Origin: Aselliscus stoliczkanus | Lineage: Eukaryota > Chordata > Mammalia > Chiroptera > Hipposideridae | Length of the DNA: 64,000 nt | Direction of reading: 5' to 3' | Assembly (NCBI GenBank): GCA_033961575.1 | Contig: CM066736.1 | Span: 91,086,852-91,150,851, forward strand | Shown: positions 32,994-45,024 of the stretch, piece by piece | How the letters are laid out: each line of letters opens with the position of its first letter | How positions within the stretch are numbered: the stretch's first letter is position 1 | The notes under the pieces: model-generated | The model's database searches: none | Told to the model about the DNA's origin: nothing | What the model saw: only the letters and a program-made list of their open reading frames with translations | Made by a program: the position numbers and the translations under genes

Positions 32994-33260
32994 CTGCGGC
33001 CTTCGATCCCCACCCTCTGCCCGGCTTATACTGTGTTGCCAGGGAAACACTGGGCGGGTGCCCTCCGGCTCCAACAGAGACCCGGGAGTGCACGAACTGC
33101 CTCGGATCCCCACCCTCCACATGGCTTGTGCTGCATTGCCAGGGAAATGCCTGGTGAGCATGCTCCGGCTCCAATAGGCTGCTCATCGAGACGCAGGAGT
33201 GCGCAAGCTGCCTCGGTCCCGCTCTCCGCACTGCGCTTACAGAGTTGCCAGGCTGGTGAT
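32994..33260 (+). repeat. Tandem monomers in the L1-like 5' UTR
   Basis: About 2.3 copies of a 104-110-bp GC-rich unit. Unit starts are near 32994, 33098 and 33208 (ctgcctcggatccccaccc type), each followed by gttgccagg and, in the first two, ctccggctccaa. This resembles the monomeric promoters of rodent L1s. Confidence 0.75.
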
Positions 33261-33425
33261 TGGTTGTTGGGCTGCTCGGCCTGATCTGCGAGCAGCTGAT
33301 TGGGACAGGCTGAGACTGGGAGTTTTCCTGGGAGTGTTGGGCCTGTAAGCTGTGTGCCTGCGTGATCCAGCCAGGGCCCTCCTGGTGATCTAATACATCA
33401 AAGCAATCCCAGAGCGACAGCCAGA

Positions 33426-34298
33426 ATGGGGAAACAAAGAAACATGTCACAAGTAAAAGATCAGAAGAAACCTCTAGAAATGGAACTAAATGAAACAGAG
33501 GGAGCCAACCTTTCAGAGACAGAGTTTAGAACACTGACGATAAGAATGTTTAAGGAACTTAGCAAGGACATAAAGAAGGATTGGGAAACCATAAAAAACA
33601 ACCTGTTAGAACTAAAGAATACAATAACTGAAATGAAGAACACACTCAAAGGAAACACCAGTAGAGTAGATGAAGCAGAGGAGCGGATCAGCGATTCGGA
33701 AGATAAAATAGCAGAAATCACCCAGCTGGCATAGCAAAAAGATCAAAGAATAAAAAACAATGAAAATAGTTTAAGAGCCCTATGGGACAAGGTGAAACGC
33801 AACCACCTTCAACTCATAGGAATACCAGAAGGAGAAGAGAAGAAGCAAGGGGTCGAGAATGTATTTGATAAAATAATGACTGAAAACTTCCCTACCCTGG
33901 TGAAGGAAATAAACATACATGCCCAAGAAGTGCAGAGGGTTCCAAACAAGCTGAACCCAAACAGGTCCACACCAAGACATATCATAGTTAAAATGGCAAA
34001 GGTTAAAGACAGAGACAGAATCCTAGAGGCTGCAAGAGAAAGACAGCAGGTTACATACAAAGGAACTCCTGTTAGACTAACAGCTGACTTGTCTACAGAA
34101 ACTCTGCAGGCCAGAAGGGAGTGGCAGGAGATACTCAAAGTGACACAAAATAAAGGTCTACAACCAAGATTGCTCTACCCAGCAAGGCTATCACTTAAAA
34201 TTGAAGGAGAAATAAAGAGCTTCTCAGAAAAGAATAAGCTTAAGGAATTCATTACCACCAAGCCAGCATTGCAAGAAATGTTAAAAGGGCTTCTTTAA
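33426..34298 (+). pseudogene. L1-type ORF1 in the HAL1-like element, one internal stop
   Basis: The first part (102 codons) reads MGKQRNMSQVKDQKK then a coiled coil (SRVDEAEERISDSEDKIAEITQ) and ends at a TAG at 33732-33734. The same frame continues after the stop, and the next part from 33792 (168 codons) holds LIGIPEGEEKKQG, RPR-type RNA-binding sequence and the C terminus ending LQEMLKGLL. 33426 and 33792 are in the same phase, so a single nonsense change is the only break. Otherwise length and domain order are those of a complete ORF1p. Confidence 0.87.
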
Positions 34299-35499
34299 AC
34301 AGATGAAAGGGTAAAGCTAACCCAGGGAGACCAGGAATATAAATAACAAAATGGCAATCCATATGCACCTATCAATAATCATTTTAAATGTGAATGGGGT
34401 AAATGCTGCAATCAAAAGACAAAGAGTGGCTGAGTGGATAAGAAAATAGGACACATGTATATGCTGTTTACAGATGGAATAAGATATTTCATGCAAAGGG
34501 AAATGAGAAAAAAAAAAAACTGGAGTACCAATACTTATTTTGGACAAAATAGACTTTAAAATAACTACAATAAAAGACAAAGAAGGGCACTATAACCCTA
34601 ATAAACATCTATGCACCCAACATAGGAACTCGTAATTACATATAACAGATTTTAACAGACATAAAGACAGAGATCAACAGTAACACTGTCATTGTAGGGG
34701 ACTTCAACAACACTGTCACCAATGGACAGACCCTTTAGACAGAAAATCAACACAGAAAGAGTTGATATAAAGGAAAAACTGATGGTTGTTGGCTGGGAGG
34801 GAGTGGGGAAGAGGGAGAGGGGGAAGGTTTTGGACAGTGTAGATGGGACTACAATGTTGCCGCAGGGAGATGGGGGCAGTTCTGGGAATGTAATTGATAA
34901 TGTTGTGAAGAGACTATTATGTTGTGTGAAATAAGTCAGTCGGAGAAGGACAGGTACCATGTGATCTCACTTGTGTGTGGAGTCTGAAGAGTTGAGTGAA
35001 CGATCAAAGTAAACAGACTCATAGATGTAGAGGGAAAACTGAGGGTGGCTAGTTGGGAGGGGGGTGGGGCTGGAGGGAAGGGGAAGGGATTAGACAGCAT
35101 AAATCGACAATTACAATATTGCCACAGGGATATGAAACACAGTTCGGGGAATATAATAATGTAAAAATTTTGTGGCATGTCCAATAGTCACATGTCTTGT
35201 TAGGGAGACCACTTCATGGATGGAGTAGAGGCTTGATCACTGCACTGTACACCTGAAACTGATGTTGTATAATATTGTATGCCAACTGTAACTGAATATG
35301 TGGATGGTCACGGGATGTGGAGTATACTGTGGAGGGGAGTCAGGGGAGCTGTGATAGATATGTATGATATGGGGGGGGAGTGGGATGGTGAACTGGGGGA
35401 GGGGGGTTGTCACTTTGGGGGGTAAAGAGTATAACTATTGCATTGTGTTGTACACTTGAAACTAATAAAAATAAATTAAAAAAAAACAAAAACTTCTAG

Positions 35500-36836
35500 A
35501 ATGGGAATGATTTGTCAAATAAAGACAATGGTGTTGGTTTTCTATGTGAAAGAAGATACTTGAGCATAGACTTTACGAAAATATATTGGAGGACATAATC
35601 TGAAAACAATGAACTAGAAGCAACTGGAAAAATGAGTGAATAGAAGAGTGTCTGAGAACTTAGTAGTTTGGTTAGGATCAGTTTTTGGAGTGGTAAAACA
35701 TAGAAGAGAGAATAAAGAAGATCTTTTATTTGATAAAAGATAATACTATAAAAATGATAAGCTATTTTATTAGTCCCCCAAAAATGGTTAGCTTCATCAT
35801 AGATCAGCTATATTAGAGGACATTCTCAAATAACTCTTGGAAAACGAACTCTCAGAATCCAAAAAAGGGGCCTAGTCACCAATGTAAACTAATCCCAGGA
35901 AATACTGGCTAATGTCTGAGTCCCCACCATTTTCAGAGCATGATCAGAAAGGGAAATGCAAAGAGTAAAACACACCAATCATTGTTCAAATAATCCAGTA
36001 ATTCAAAAGCCTGGATCCTATAGGAAGCTATGTTGGCACCTGCACAGGATATTAGGATTGACACAGCAGGAATGAAAATAGGGTGAGAAAGTCAATTTTA
36101 GCATATCTAAGACAACCAAGAGAGAGTGAGGATGCAGATTATGTCTGAAATCTGATGGAAAAGTCAGGTAGAACCAGAAGTTGGTAAAACACACACACAC
36201 ACTTCTAAAACAAAGCACACACACACACACACACAATTGAGTCACCTTAAAATCATTTTAAAAAGGAAAGAACCACAGGAAATTCATACCATAGAGAAGT
36301 GGCATTAGGTAAATACATTAACAAGATCTGACAGGACTAGAAGAGGCAGAGGATGGCACACGTCACTCACTCAACTGTAAGAATCAAAGTTCTGGAGCCA
36401 ACTTCTGTATTTTCATGTCATAAAATGAGTTTGAGTTGTGGCAGGTAGAACCATAAGATCTAATACATATCTAAGTATTAAACAATTGAGGAAATTAAGA
36501 GACACTGAAAATGATTGGACTGTCATTTATTCTTTATTTGAAAAACAATCTCACTCTAATTAAGCTCCTATAATCATGGCTTGATAAATCCTTTCACATA
36601 GATGAGGCCAGGAGAAACTTCCCAATGACTCCAGAATGCAAAATACTAAGATTCCAGTCTATGCAGTGAATAACAGGAACTAAGATTTAAATATCTCCAT
36701 AATCAACTGAAAACACTGAAGAAAGAAAAATCCAAACTTATTTCTGCAGTAACTATTTAAATTTACTACGCATCATGGAAATCATTCCCCATTATCAATT
36801 TCCTTTCCCTAGGTCAGATCTCACTTATTTTACCTC
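35500..36836. other. 3' flank of OR gene 1; (CA)n repeats
   Basis: Non-coding host sequence. Two CA runs at about 36189-36203 and 36215-36235. No other gene seen. Confidence 0.5.
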
Positions 36837-37778
36837 TTACAACCTCCTCAGCAGTTTCTGGATTCCCTGCTTGATCTCCTTGGTTCTCACACCATAAACA
36901 ATGGGGTTCAGAGCTGGAGGGATGAGGTGGTGCAGGATGTTGAGCAGGATAGGGACATCTGGGGGGATTCTCTTCCTAGCCAGGTTAGTGATGACCAGAA
37001 CTAGCAGGACTGTGCTGAAGAAGAGGATGAGGATGAAGTGGGAACCACACGTGCTCAGGGCCTTAGCCATAGCACCCTCAGCCTTGATCCTCAGCACAGC
37101 TTTCAAGATAAAGGAGTAGGAGAGAACAATAAGGACCAGGTCAGAGCCCAGCAGGGTCCAGCCTGCCACAAACTGGTAGAGCCGGTTTAAGGTGATGTCA
37201 TCACAGGAGAGTTTGGACACAGACAGGTTAGTGCAGATGCAGTTCTTGATGATGTTCTCTGCACAATATCTGAGTCTGGCAGAAAGGATTGGAACAGGAA
37301 GAGAAAAGAGGGCATTTCGGGCCACAACAAAGAGTGCAGCCCTAGTCACAAATTGGTCAGTGATGATGGATGAGTATCGCAATGGGTGGCAGATGGCCAC
37401 ATAGCGGTCATAGGCCATGACCATGAATGTGCAGGACTCCATGGTCAGGAAACTGTTCATGATGAACATCTGGAGGAAGCAGCCAGGGAAACTGATGGAT
37501 TTATTGTCAAACCAGAAGATGGCCAGGACCTTGGGGATGACGGTGAGGCAGAGAACCATGTCCAACAGAGAGAGGAGGCTGAGCAGGTAGTACATGGGCT
37601 CATGCAGAGAGGCCTCCAGCCGGATGGTGATCAGGAGGGTGGTGTTGGCCCCCATGGCCAGGAGGAAGAGGAGGCTGAAGGGCAGGGACAGCCAGTGCTG
37701 CCAACTCTGGTAGTTAGGGAAGCAGATGAGGAGGAATTCAGATACTGGAACAGTGGAGTAGTTGCTGGGAGATGTCAT
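36837..37778 (-). CDS. Olfactory receptor, class I, OR56A-like (copy 1), intact
   Basis: 313 codons, single exon, no break. It would be a seven-helix, G-protein-coupled odorant receptor in the cilia of olfactory neurons. Visible landmarks: N-glycosylation site NYS at residue 6, PMYY after helix 1, C100 before helix 3, MAYDRYVAIC (121-130), KALSTCGSH before helix 6, and NPIVYG in helix 7. The long second extracellular loop with extra cysteines (CAENIIKNCICTN) fits class I. Family placement in OR56A is from the N terminus and LLSLLSLLDMVLC-type sequence; the exact orthologue is not determined, so no symbol is given. It lies 11.8 kb from a close paralogue on the same strand. Confidence 0.95.
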   Translation of the reverse strand: MTSPSNYSTVPVSEFLLICFPNYQSWQHWLSLPFSLLFLLAMGANTTLLITIRLEASLHEPMYYLLSLLSLLDMVLCLTVIPKVLAIFWFDNKSISFPGCFLQMFIMNSFLTMESCTFMVMAYDRYVAICHPLRYSSIITDQFVTRAALFVVARNALFSLPVPILSARLRYCAENIIKNCICTNLSVSKLSCDDITLNRLYQFVAGWTLLGSDLVLIVLSYSFILKAVLRIKAEGAMAKALSTCGSHFILILFFSTVLLVLVITNLARKRIPPDVPILLNILHHLIPPALNPIVYGVRTKEIKQGIQKLLRRL

Positions 37779-38992
37779 GTAAAGTATTATATCACAACTG
37801 ACACTTCATAAAACCTAGAATAGTAAGACAAGAATAAGTCCATCCAGACATAATAAACATGCATGGAGAATTAACTCATTTTCCAAAGAACCATTGAAAA
37901 ATAATAGTTAAGTGACTGGTTCTATTCTAAGTGCTTGATTCATATAAACCCATCCATTCTATTAAAATTCCTAAAAATAAAATGATAGTAAGATGACCAT
38001 ATTTCTTATTTGCCTGGCATAATTCCCATTTATGCCCCTTTTCACTCTTAATATAAGTTCCCCAACTTGGTTGATGAATTACAATATCATCCTTTTTATG
38101 AGACACGACCATTGTTATCCCACTTTTACATGTGAGGAAACAAAGACAAATGTAAGTCAAGTCATTTTGCTAAAATCACAGTAGTGAAGTCATGACATGC
38201 ACCTATGAAGTCTGAATTACAGCCCTTACTACCTTTTCTGCCTCTATAAACAAAAACACTTATGCAGGCTGTGCTGTTACAGCAGATCAGCCATAGGCCT
38301 CAAACAAATGCCTGCCCCTCTCCTTCCTCCAGGAGAGGACATCAGAGGCAAAGGAGAAATTACACTTAAGTACATCACCAGAAAATATCTGAAGACTTCA
38401 TTAGAGTTCTGATTATCATTTGTGCAGAAAGTAGCAACTTAAAGAAGACATGAAAAAGTTTCCTAATGTCTTCCGCAAGCAGTTAAGATAAGAATGAAAA
38501 TTTCGGAAGTCAGCAAATTTGGTCCAACAGTACTATTCTGAGAGTGAGGGAAATGAGCACCTGCTGTCTTCATCTGATTCCATGTGGGTTCTCCATCAGT
38601 CCCAAACACAGATTAAACAGGTTCTCATGGGTTTCTGGCCTGGTACACCATAAGTAGTTATAAACAAATTCAAGACACTTATTAGATAACCTTTAATATG
38701 GTTGTCATGCTAAAGCTTATCTCCTAACATTAGTTGATGTATCCCAGTGACACTATTTGTTTTCAGTGCTCTGAGGAAGTCCAACCTCAGCCAGTTTTTG
38801 TCAACAATGGCAGTAGGCTTAAAGAGTGTTGGACCCTCCTAGAGTCAGCTTCCCTTTCATTTCTGAGAGAGCAAAAGCTTGTTCCTCAAATGCAAGAAGT
38901 AAGTGGGAATATTTAAAGGCAGGTTTGGAAGCTGGCAAAAACAAATTTGCCCTTCTGTTTGCTTAATATAATTGTCACTATCCATATAATCT
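37779..38992. other. 5' flank of OR gene 1, no gene recognised
   Basis: This is where the promoter and untranslated first exon of the receptor would lie, but they cannot be placed from sequence alone. Confidence 0.4.
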
Positions 38993-40534
38993 GTAGTAGC
39001 ACTTCTAATAGAAATACAATGATAGCCAGGTACAAAATTTTTAATTTGTAGTAGCCACCTTAAAAATTAAAAGAAAGCAGAATATATTTGTCAATGATAT
39101 ATCTGATAAGGGGTTAATATCCAAAATGTATAAAACACTCATAACACTCAACACCAAAAAAACAAACAACCTAATTAAAAAATGGGCAGAGAAAATGAAG
39201 AGACATTTCTCTAAAGAGGACATACACATGGCCAACAGGCATATGAAAAAATGTTCAAGCTCACTGATCATTAGGGAAATGCAAACAAAAACCACAATGA
39301 GATACCACCTTACTCTGGTCAGAAAGGCTATCATCGATAAATCAACAAAAAAAACAAATGCTGGCCAGGCTGTGGGGAAAAGGGAACCCTGCTGCACTGT
39401 TGGTGGGATTGCAGATTGGTGCAGCCACTATGGAAGTCAGTATGGAGGTATCTCAAAAAACTGGAAATGGAACTACCTTTTGACCCAGCAATTCCTCTCC
39501 TAGGCATTTATCCTGAAAAACCCAAGACACTAATTCGAAAAAAATACATGCACTCCTATGTTCATTGCAGCATTATTTACAATAGCCAAGACTTGAAAAC
39601 TATCGAAATGCCCGGCGGTAGATGACTGGATTAAGAAACTGTGGTACATTTACACAGTGGAGTACCACTCTGCTATAAAGAAGAGTAAAATCTTACCATT
39701 TGCAATGATATGGATGGACCTAGAGACTATTATGTTAAGTGAAATAGTCAGAGAAAGACAAATACCATATGATCTCACTTATATGTGGAATCTAAAGAAC
39801 TGAATAAACAAGCAATGTAAACAGAAATAGTCTTAGAGACACAGAGGAAAACTGATGAGGGCTAGATGGGATGGGGATGGGCATGAGGGAGAAGGAAAAG
39901 GGACGAAGCAACATAAACAGGTAACTACAATATTGCTGCAGGGATAGAAGAGACAGTTTAGGGAATATAATCAATAAGGTTGTAAATATTTTTAGGGGAC
40001 CAGATGGACTCATGTCTTGCCAGGGAGAACATTTCATGGACGGTGTGGAGGCCTGACCACTGCACAATACATCTGAAGCTGCCGCTGAATAATATTAGAT
40101 GTTAACTATAATTTAACACATATATAGTCATGGGATGTGGAGTATAGTGTGGGGATGGAGTCAATGGAATTGTAATAGATATGTATGATATCAGGGGTGG
40201 TCGGTGGTCAGTGGATGGGTGAGGTGGTAGTCACTTTGTAAGGGGTGTAAAGGATAACTATTGCATTGTTTTGTATATCTGTAACTAATAATAATAATAA
40301 TAAATTAAAAGGAAGCATACAAAATTAATTTTAATAATATATGTTGTTTTACTCAACATATCCATAATATTATAACTTTAACATATAGTCAATGTAAAAT
40401 ACTGTTAAAGAGCAATTTTACACTCTTTGTTTTTGTACTGAATCTTCAAAATCAAGTCTGTATTTTACATTCACAACACATCTCAATTCTGACTAGCCAA
40501 ATGTGGCTACTGGCTACAATACTGGACAGCACAG
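38993..40534. mobile_element. Old hAT-type MITE, interrupted by an L1
   Basis: The left end has agcacttctaatagaaatac and gtagtagccacct. The right end has gtggctactggctacaatac and ends tggacagcacag. These are the two halves of a Charlie-type element with CAGTGCTGTCCAATAG-like ends. An L1 sits between them (39080-40303). Confidence 0.65.
39080..40303 (+). mobile_element. 5'-truncated L1 with 14-bp duplication
   Basis: Plus-strand ORF2 C-terminal region ([19 protein letters not shown], then frame changes), 3' UTR and a TAA-rich tail. Flanked by attaaaagaaagca (39066-39079) and attaaaaggaagca (40304-40317), one mismatch. It shares the 3' UTR type with the L1 at 45,025. Confidence 0.9.
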
Positions 40535-42480
40535 GTCTAGTTTTGGAAAACTAAACATGTCTCTTTTTATTTTGCTTAACATATGAGTTTGCTCTTGGTG
40601 TTGGCTGCATGGCATCTATGATTCTTGGGTTATATAGAGTAACTCCTTTCATTTAGTTCTATTTCTGGGTGAGCTCAAAATTACAGTTTTTATTTTCTTT
40701 TTCAATACTTTCCATCATAGTTTCTTTATAGATTTCTCAGTAAAGCTATCTTTCAAATTCAGGATGGGAATACCTCATTAGGCGCAGAGATAATCAACAC
40801 ATCCAGTTCCCAGTTTAGGTAACACAGATGCCTCTACCAGAGCCTCAGATTTCCAGCAACCCCCACCTCCTTGACTCATGTTAGATACCACTCTTCCTCC
40901 CACTCTTACCTTAAGCCAGTAGAGTTATTTATTTGTTTTAAAATCAATGTCACTAATTAGTGAAGAATGCCAAAATGTCCAGATATCGCCAAATGTGGTC
41001 ACAGAAACACTATTCTTTCACAAAAGATATTTGACAACTGGAACTAGGTTATGTTAACAAAGGATCTGAGGTTCAAATGGGTATACGGTTTCTTTTGAGG
41101 GTAATGAAAATTTCCATAATTAGAAGTGATAGTTGCACAACATTGTGAATATAATGGAATTAAACAGTTTAAATGTTAAAAAAAAAAAAGAGGTAGACTC
41201 AGAATTAGAAAACAACTATAGTTTCTGACATAAATCCAGATAAAAAGTATCCTGTTAGTCAAACCATACAAACTTACCTGTGACCAGATTCCAGTTATCT
41301 TAAATAAATAAATCTATTTCTATAAACTCATCTGTTTTGTTTTCAATTGGTTATTGTGTTCTTTTCTGGATTAATGAACCAGAAATAAGAGTCTTCTTGG
41401 GAGCCTGGTGGCGTGAGCAATGGTAAAGCTATTCTGTCTCAGCCAGAAAAGCAGAAGCAAGCATTGGGAGAAAATGCAGGATGAGACGAAAGGCCAGGAG
41501 GGAGTAAGTAAGTAATCAAGGCAGCTGGGATTATGGTCCTATCTCATCTGGTACATTTAGGGCAGTCTTCTTTAGGAGGGGCTGAATTTTTTTCAGTTAA
41601 GAATTGCAGTTAACAATATAAACTCCTGGTCTCTTATTGCCATAGGCAATAGTGAAGGTATAGATTTAATTCAAAGACACACCCTGAAAATCTTGGCTTT
41701 TCTAAATAGGTATTATACAGTTTACATTACATACAATTTACATTTGCTTTCATATGACAACAGTGACTCACCAGATTTGAGGTAATTAGTAGGCTCTGAT
41801 TTTGAAGTATGAGACATGTCATAGACCTACAAGAAGAATTTCTTCTTCCAGCTTATACTGGATACACAAAGCCCTACATGCCTCATCATTCCCATCTTTC
41901 CTGGCTCCAATCCAGACCTACAAGCTTGAGGAGGCTGCACTGTATGTACTGCTACTTATGACTGCTTACTGCACCACTTGGACCAGCCCCTCGGAGGCTC
42001 CAGAGGTTACATTTTCATGGCCCTAAGCTCCACTCTTTCCCTTCCCTCCCCACAGAACCCAGGGGCTAAGACCACTTTAGTCATCTGAACCTAAAGCACA
42101 GGATCCATTGTGGGATGGGAGAGAGGAGAGGGAGAAAACACAGAAGATCAAATTCAATACTGGAGTAGTGGGGAACAGGGAGAGAGTTGAGGAAACCAGG
42201 AAGATATAGGTGGTAAGGGTCACAAAAAGAGCATATATGTTTGAAAAACAAATATTTCTAGACTAGGACAGAGAGAAATTTATTTCAGGCTTTAGGTATA
42301 CAATTAGAAAATTTATGTTTAAATGAGTATTTAATATTATCCTAAAACTGGGGTTATTTCATTATAGCCAGTGTACAAAAAAATGGGCTATGAAGTATGA
42401 CATGTTATAGACATCATTTTCCCTTATTACCCACAGTGCAGTGGCTTAATTAGAAATAGAAATGGACACATGAAGCTTTT
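40535..42480. other. No gene recognised
   Basis: Host non-coding sequence with a short A-run at 41,180. No feature can be supported. Confidence 0.4.
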
Positions 42481-42710
42481 ATTTTTGTTTTGTGGTTAAA
42501 TTGGTACACAAGAATATATATATTTCAGATGTACAACATTATAATTCAATATTTGTATATACTACATTATGTCATAGGCTAATTAATTAATCATTCATCA
42601 CCATACAATTGACCCCCTTTAACCATTTCATGCTCCCCCCATCCCTTTCCCCTGTGGTAACTACCAATCTGTTCTCTGTATCTGAGTTTGCTTTTGTTTC
42701 GTTTGTTTTG
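42481..42710 (-). mobile_element. Old L1 3' UTR fragment
   Basis: ttcagatgtacaacattata, atcattcatcaccatacaat and ctgtggtaactaccaatctg follow the order of an older L1 3' UTR in reverse. Truncated at both ends. Confidence 0.65.
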
Positions 42711-43150
42711 TTAAAGAATAAAATTAAACCAAGTAAATGTGATGATCTAATTGGCTTTATTAAGCAATTAATGAATCAGGCAGCATCCCATCCAGCAACA
42801 AGAAGGGCTCTAAGGGCCTGTACAAAATGAAAGGTTTTTATAGGAAGAAGGTTGGGGCAAGGGAGCTATTAATAAAAGAAAGAATTATTTTTAGAAGAGG
42901 ACATTTTGGTGGGGGGGGCAGGAGGGAACAGCAAGGGTTTTTTTTGTTTTGTTTTGTTTTTATCATGCAGACTGCCTTTTCTTTCTATGGGGGTTGGAGA
43001 GGGTCCATGTGACAGATTCCCTCATTGGTATTAACTAGAAATTTCCAGACTGGTTGATTAAGATTACATTTCTGGACGAGACTGAACTACCAATTAGGTT
43101 AGGTATTAAATCTACGTTTGGTATCATGGGCTTTAGTACAAATGATGCCA
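42711..43150 (-). mobile_element. Probable ERV LTR fragment
   Basis: ggctttattaagcaattaat (reverse of an AATAAAGCC poly(A) signal) and caggcagcatcccatccagc resemble mammalian class I LTRs in minus orientation. The far end is not defined. Called from general likeness only. Confidence 0.4.
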
Positions 43151-45012
43151 TTTTGTATTTGTGGTTTTCTCTGTAACTGTTTTGTGGAAAATGTGTTATT
43201 AATGATAGGGCATGATAAGAGTGTGAAAATCTGACTCACTTATTGGGTGAGTAAAGGTGCCATCCGAATATGTGTGGTAGCAAAGGAGAAATGCCTTAGA
43301 AAGCTTCCAGGTACCAGAAATAGGAGTAAGGGAACTGGAGAGGATGCTGAGACACAGTCCTCTGTTTTTCCCACCTCACCAGGTCTGAGTTACAGGATTA
43401 GGCCTGCAGTTGTTTCATATGATGGGATAGAGCTGGGCAAGATACACCTCTGTTGCTTTGAATGTCTCTTATGTCTTCTGAAGGGAACCTTGGGTTGAAT
43501 ATCAGCTTCATTCCATCTGGCCAAGCTAGTACTGACTATAATTAATACTTAAGGAAAGAGATAATCCTGTTATACTTCATTCTTCTAACCCTGCCACCTC
43601 TTTATGAATGAACCTCCTGCCACTGCCCAGTTTATGTACTGTCAGTGCACCAGAACCAGAGGTCCTCACTCAGCAAGTCTAAATTAGTGTGGGGGATCAG
43701 AATGAGACACCCCAAGATGTGCATCTGTGGTATGTGGAGTGCTTTGAGCTACAGGCAATTTTAGTATCAGACTCAAGAGAGACTTCTGCCCTTCCCTTGA
43801 CTACCTGGAAGAACTTGAATCAGGGGCTTTGTCCATAATAAGAGATTATCGGATAGCTTCTTTTGTCCTATCTGGAAGGGCAAATTTCTATTTACTAAAT
43901 GTCTGTGCTACTTATCACCCTACAATGACACTTGGAAGCCCCTAAAGTGCATTACTTTATCCCTAGCTCAGGATGTCTTATATACCGATGTCCCCTTTCT
44001 ATCTCTGAAAGAAAAGAAAGGATGTGGGGTCCATGTGGGGTCTCTGACTGTCTCATGTATGTGGGGCTCTCATACATATGTATGTATTAAACTTGGTTGT
44101 TTTCTCTATCTGTTTCATGACTGTTTAATTATTAGACCAGCCAGCAGAATCTTGAAGGTAGAGGAAAGTTTCTTCCCCACCCCCATAATAGGAGAGAAAA
44201 TAAATCGAAAAAAGGGAAAATTTTGATGGACAGGAGACAGGTAGACAAAGGTGATGACACCAATGAATAATACCATCACCCTATGCTACTGAGAACACTT
44301 CAAAAGCAAAGAATAATAGCTTAGCAGCTTTTCTCAGATGAAGTGCCAACTTCTGACAGAAGTTGCAGGAGCTCTTCTACCCTAGGAAGCAAAATTGGAC
44401 TAGAGTAAGGACTCCTTGGAATCTGAAGAAAATACATGACACAGCATTGTGGGCTCTATTTCTTTCATTAATTGTTTTACAGGTAAACTGGGAGTAATAT
44501 TCCTTTCTACTGCCCTGGGTGGGGGTTGCAAAAGAGTTAAATATCTGTATGCTATGTGGCCATATATCAATTAGATAATTTACTAAGACAGCTGCAGAAA
44601 GTATGATGTGGTGAAAAGCAGATTTCTGCTTCATGATTGGTATGTCAGAGCCTGTCTTATTACTAACCTCGATTATATAATGGGAATGTACGGGAAAAGT
44701 GACACTAGAAGTCAGATAGCCTCAAAGAATGAAAGGACTGGGGTGGTAATAAGGAGAGGCTGTACAGATGAAAAATCTTAACAAGTTCTGGAAGGATCTG
44801 AGGAGCCAGAGGATGGTATGTCTGGCCACACATGCCAAAGAAAAGCATCAGGAATGTTCAGGAGCAAGCACTCAATCCCAACAGCCAAAGTTCTGAAGTA
44901 AACATAAGTATTTTAACGAATCAATCCTTTACAACAGAAGTCATGTAGGACTCTGGCAGCATGAAAAAGGAGACAGGACAGGTATCTACGCCCTTTGCAA
45001 ATTAGGGAACAA
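43151..45012. other. No gene recognised
   Basis: Host non-coding sequence. Short open frames lack any domain. Confidence 0.4.
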
Positions 45013-45024
45013 GTGGATCTTTTA

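Larger units (their letters stand above)
32325..35488 (+). mobile_element. HAL1-like element: ORF1-only L1 derivative, full-length with duplication
   Basis: Starts gggacttccggtaaaatggc and ends in an A-rich tail. An 11-bp perfect duplication aaaacttctag lies at 32314-32324 and 35489-35499. Order: 5' UTR with tandem monomers (32,994-33,260), ORF1 (33,426-34,298), the first part of ORF2 with remnants of the endonuclease (34,350-34,735), then directly the 3' UTR. The whole reverse transcriptase region is absent. The 3' UTR segment is itself tandemly repeated (about 34,762-34,915 and 35,029-35,165). Such an element would need L1 enzymes in trans. Confidence 0.85.

Noticed and set aside
32839..33450. 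203-codon minus-strand frame
   Set aside because: It lies opposite a GC-rich tandem L1-type 5' UTR; the repeated SS.LEPE.. pattern mirrors the monomers.
37386..37811. 141-codon open frame on the plus strand opposite OR gene 1 (and a 128-codon one opposite gene 2)
   Set aside because: Antisense shadow of a well-supported receptor gene. It has low-complexity E/Q/G composition and no known domain.
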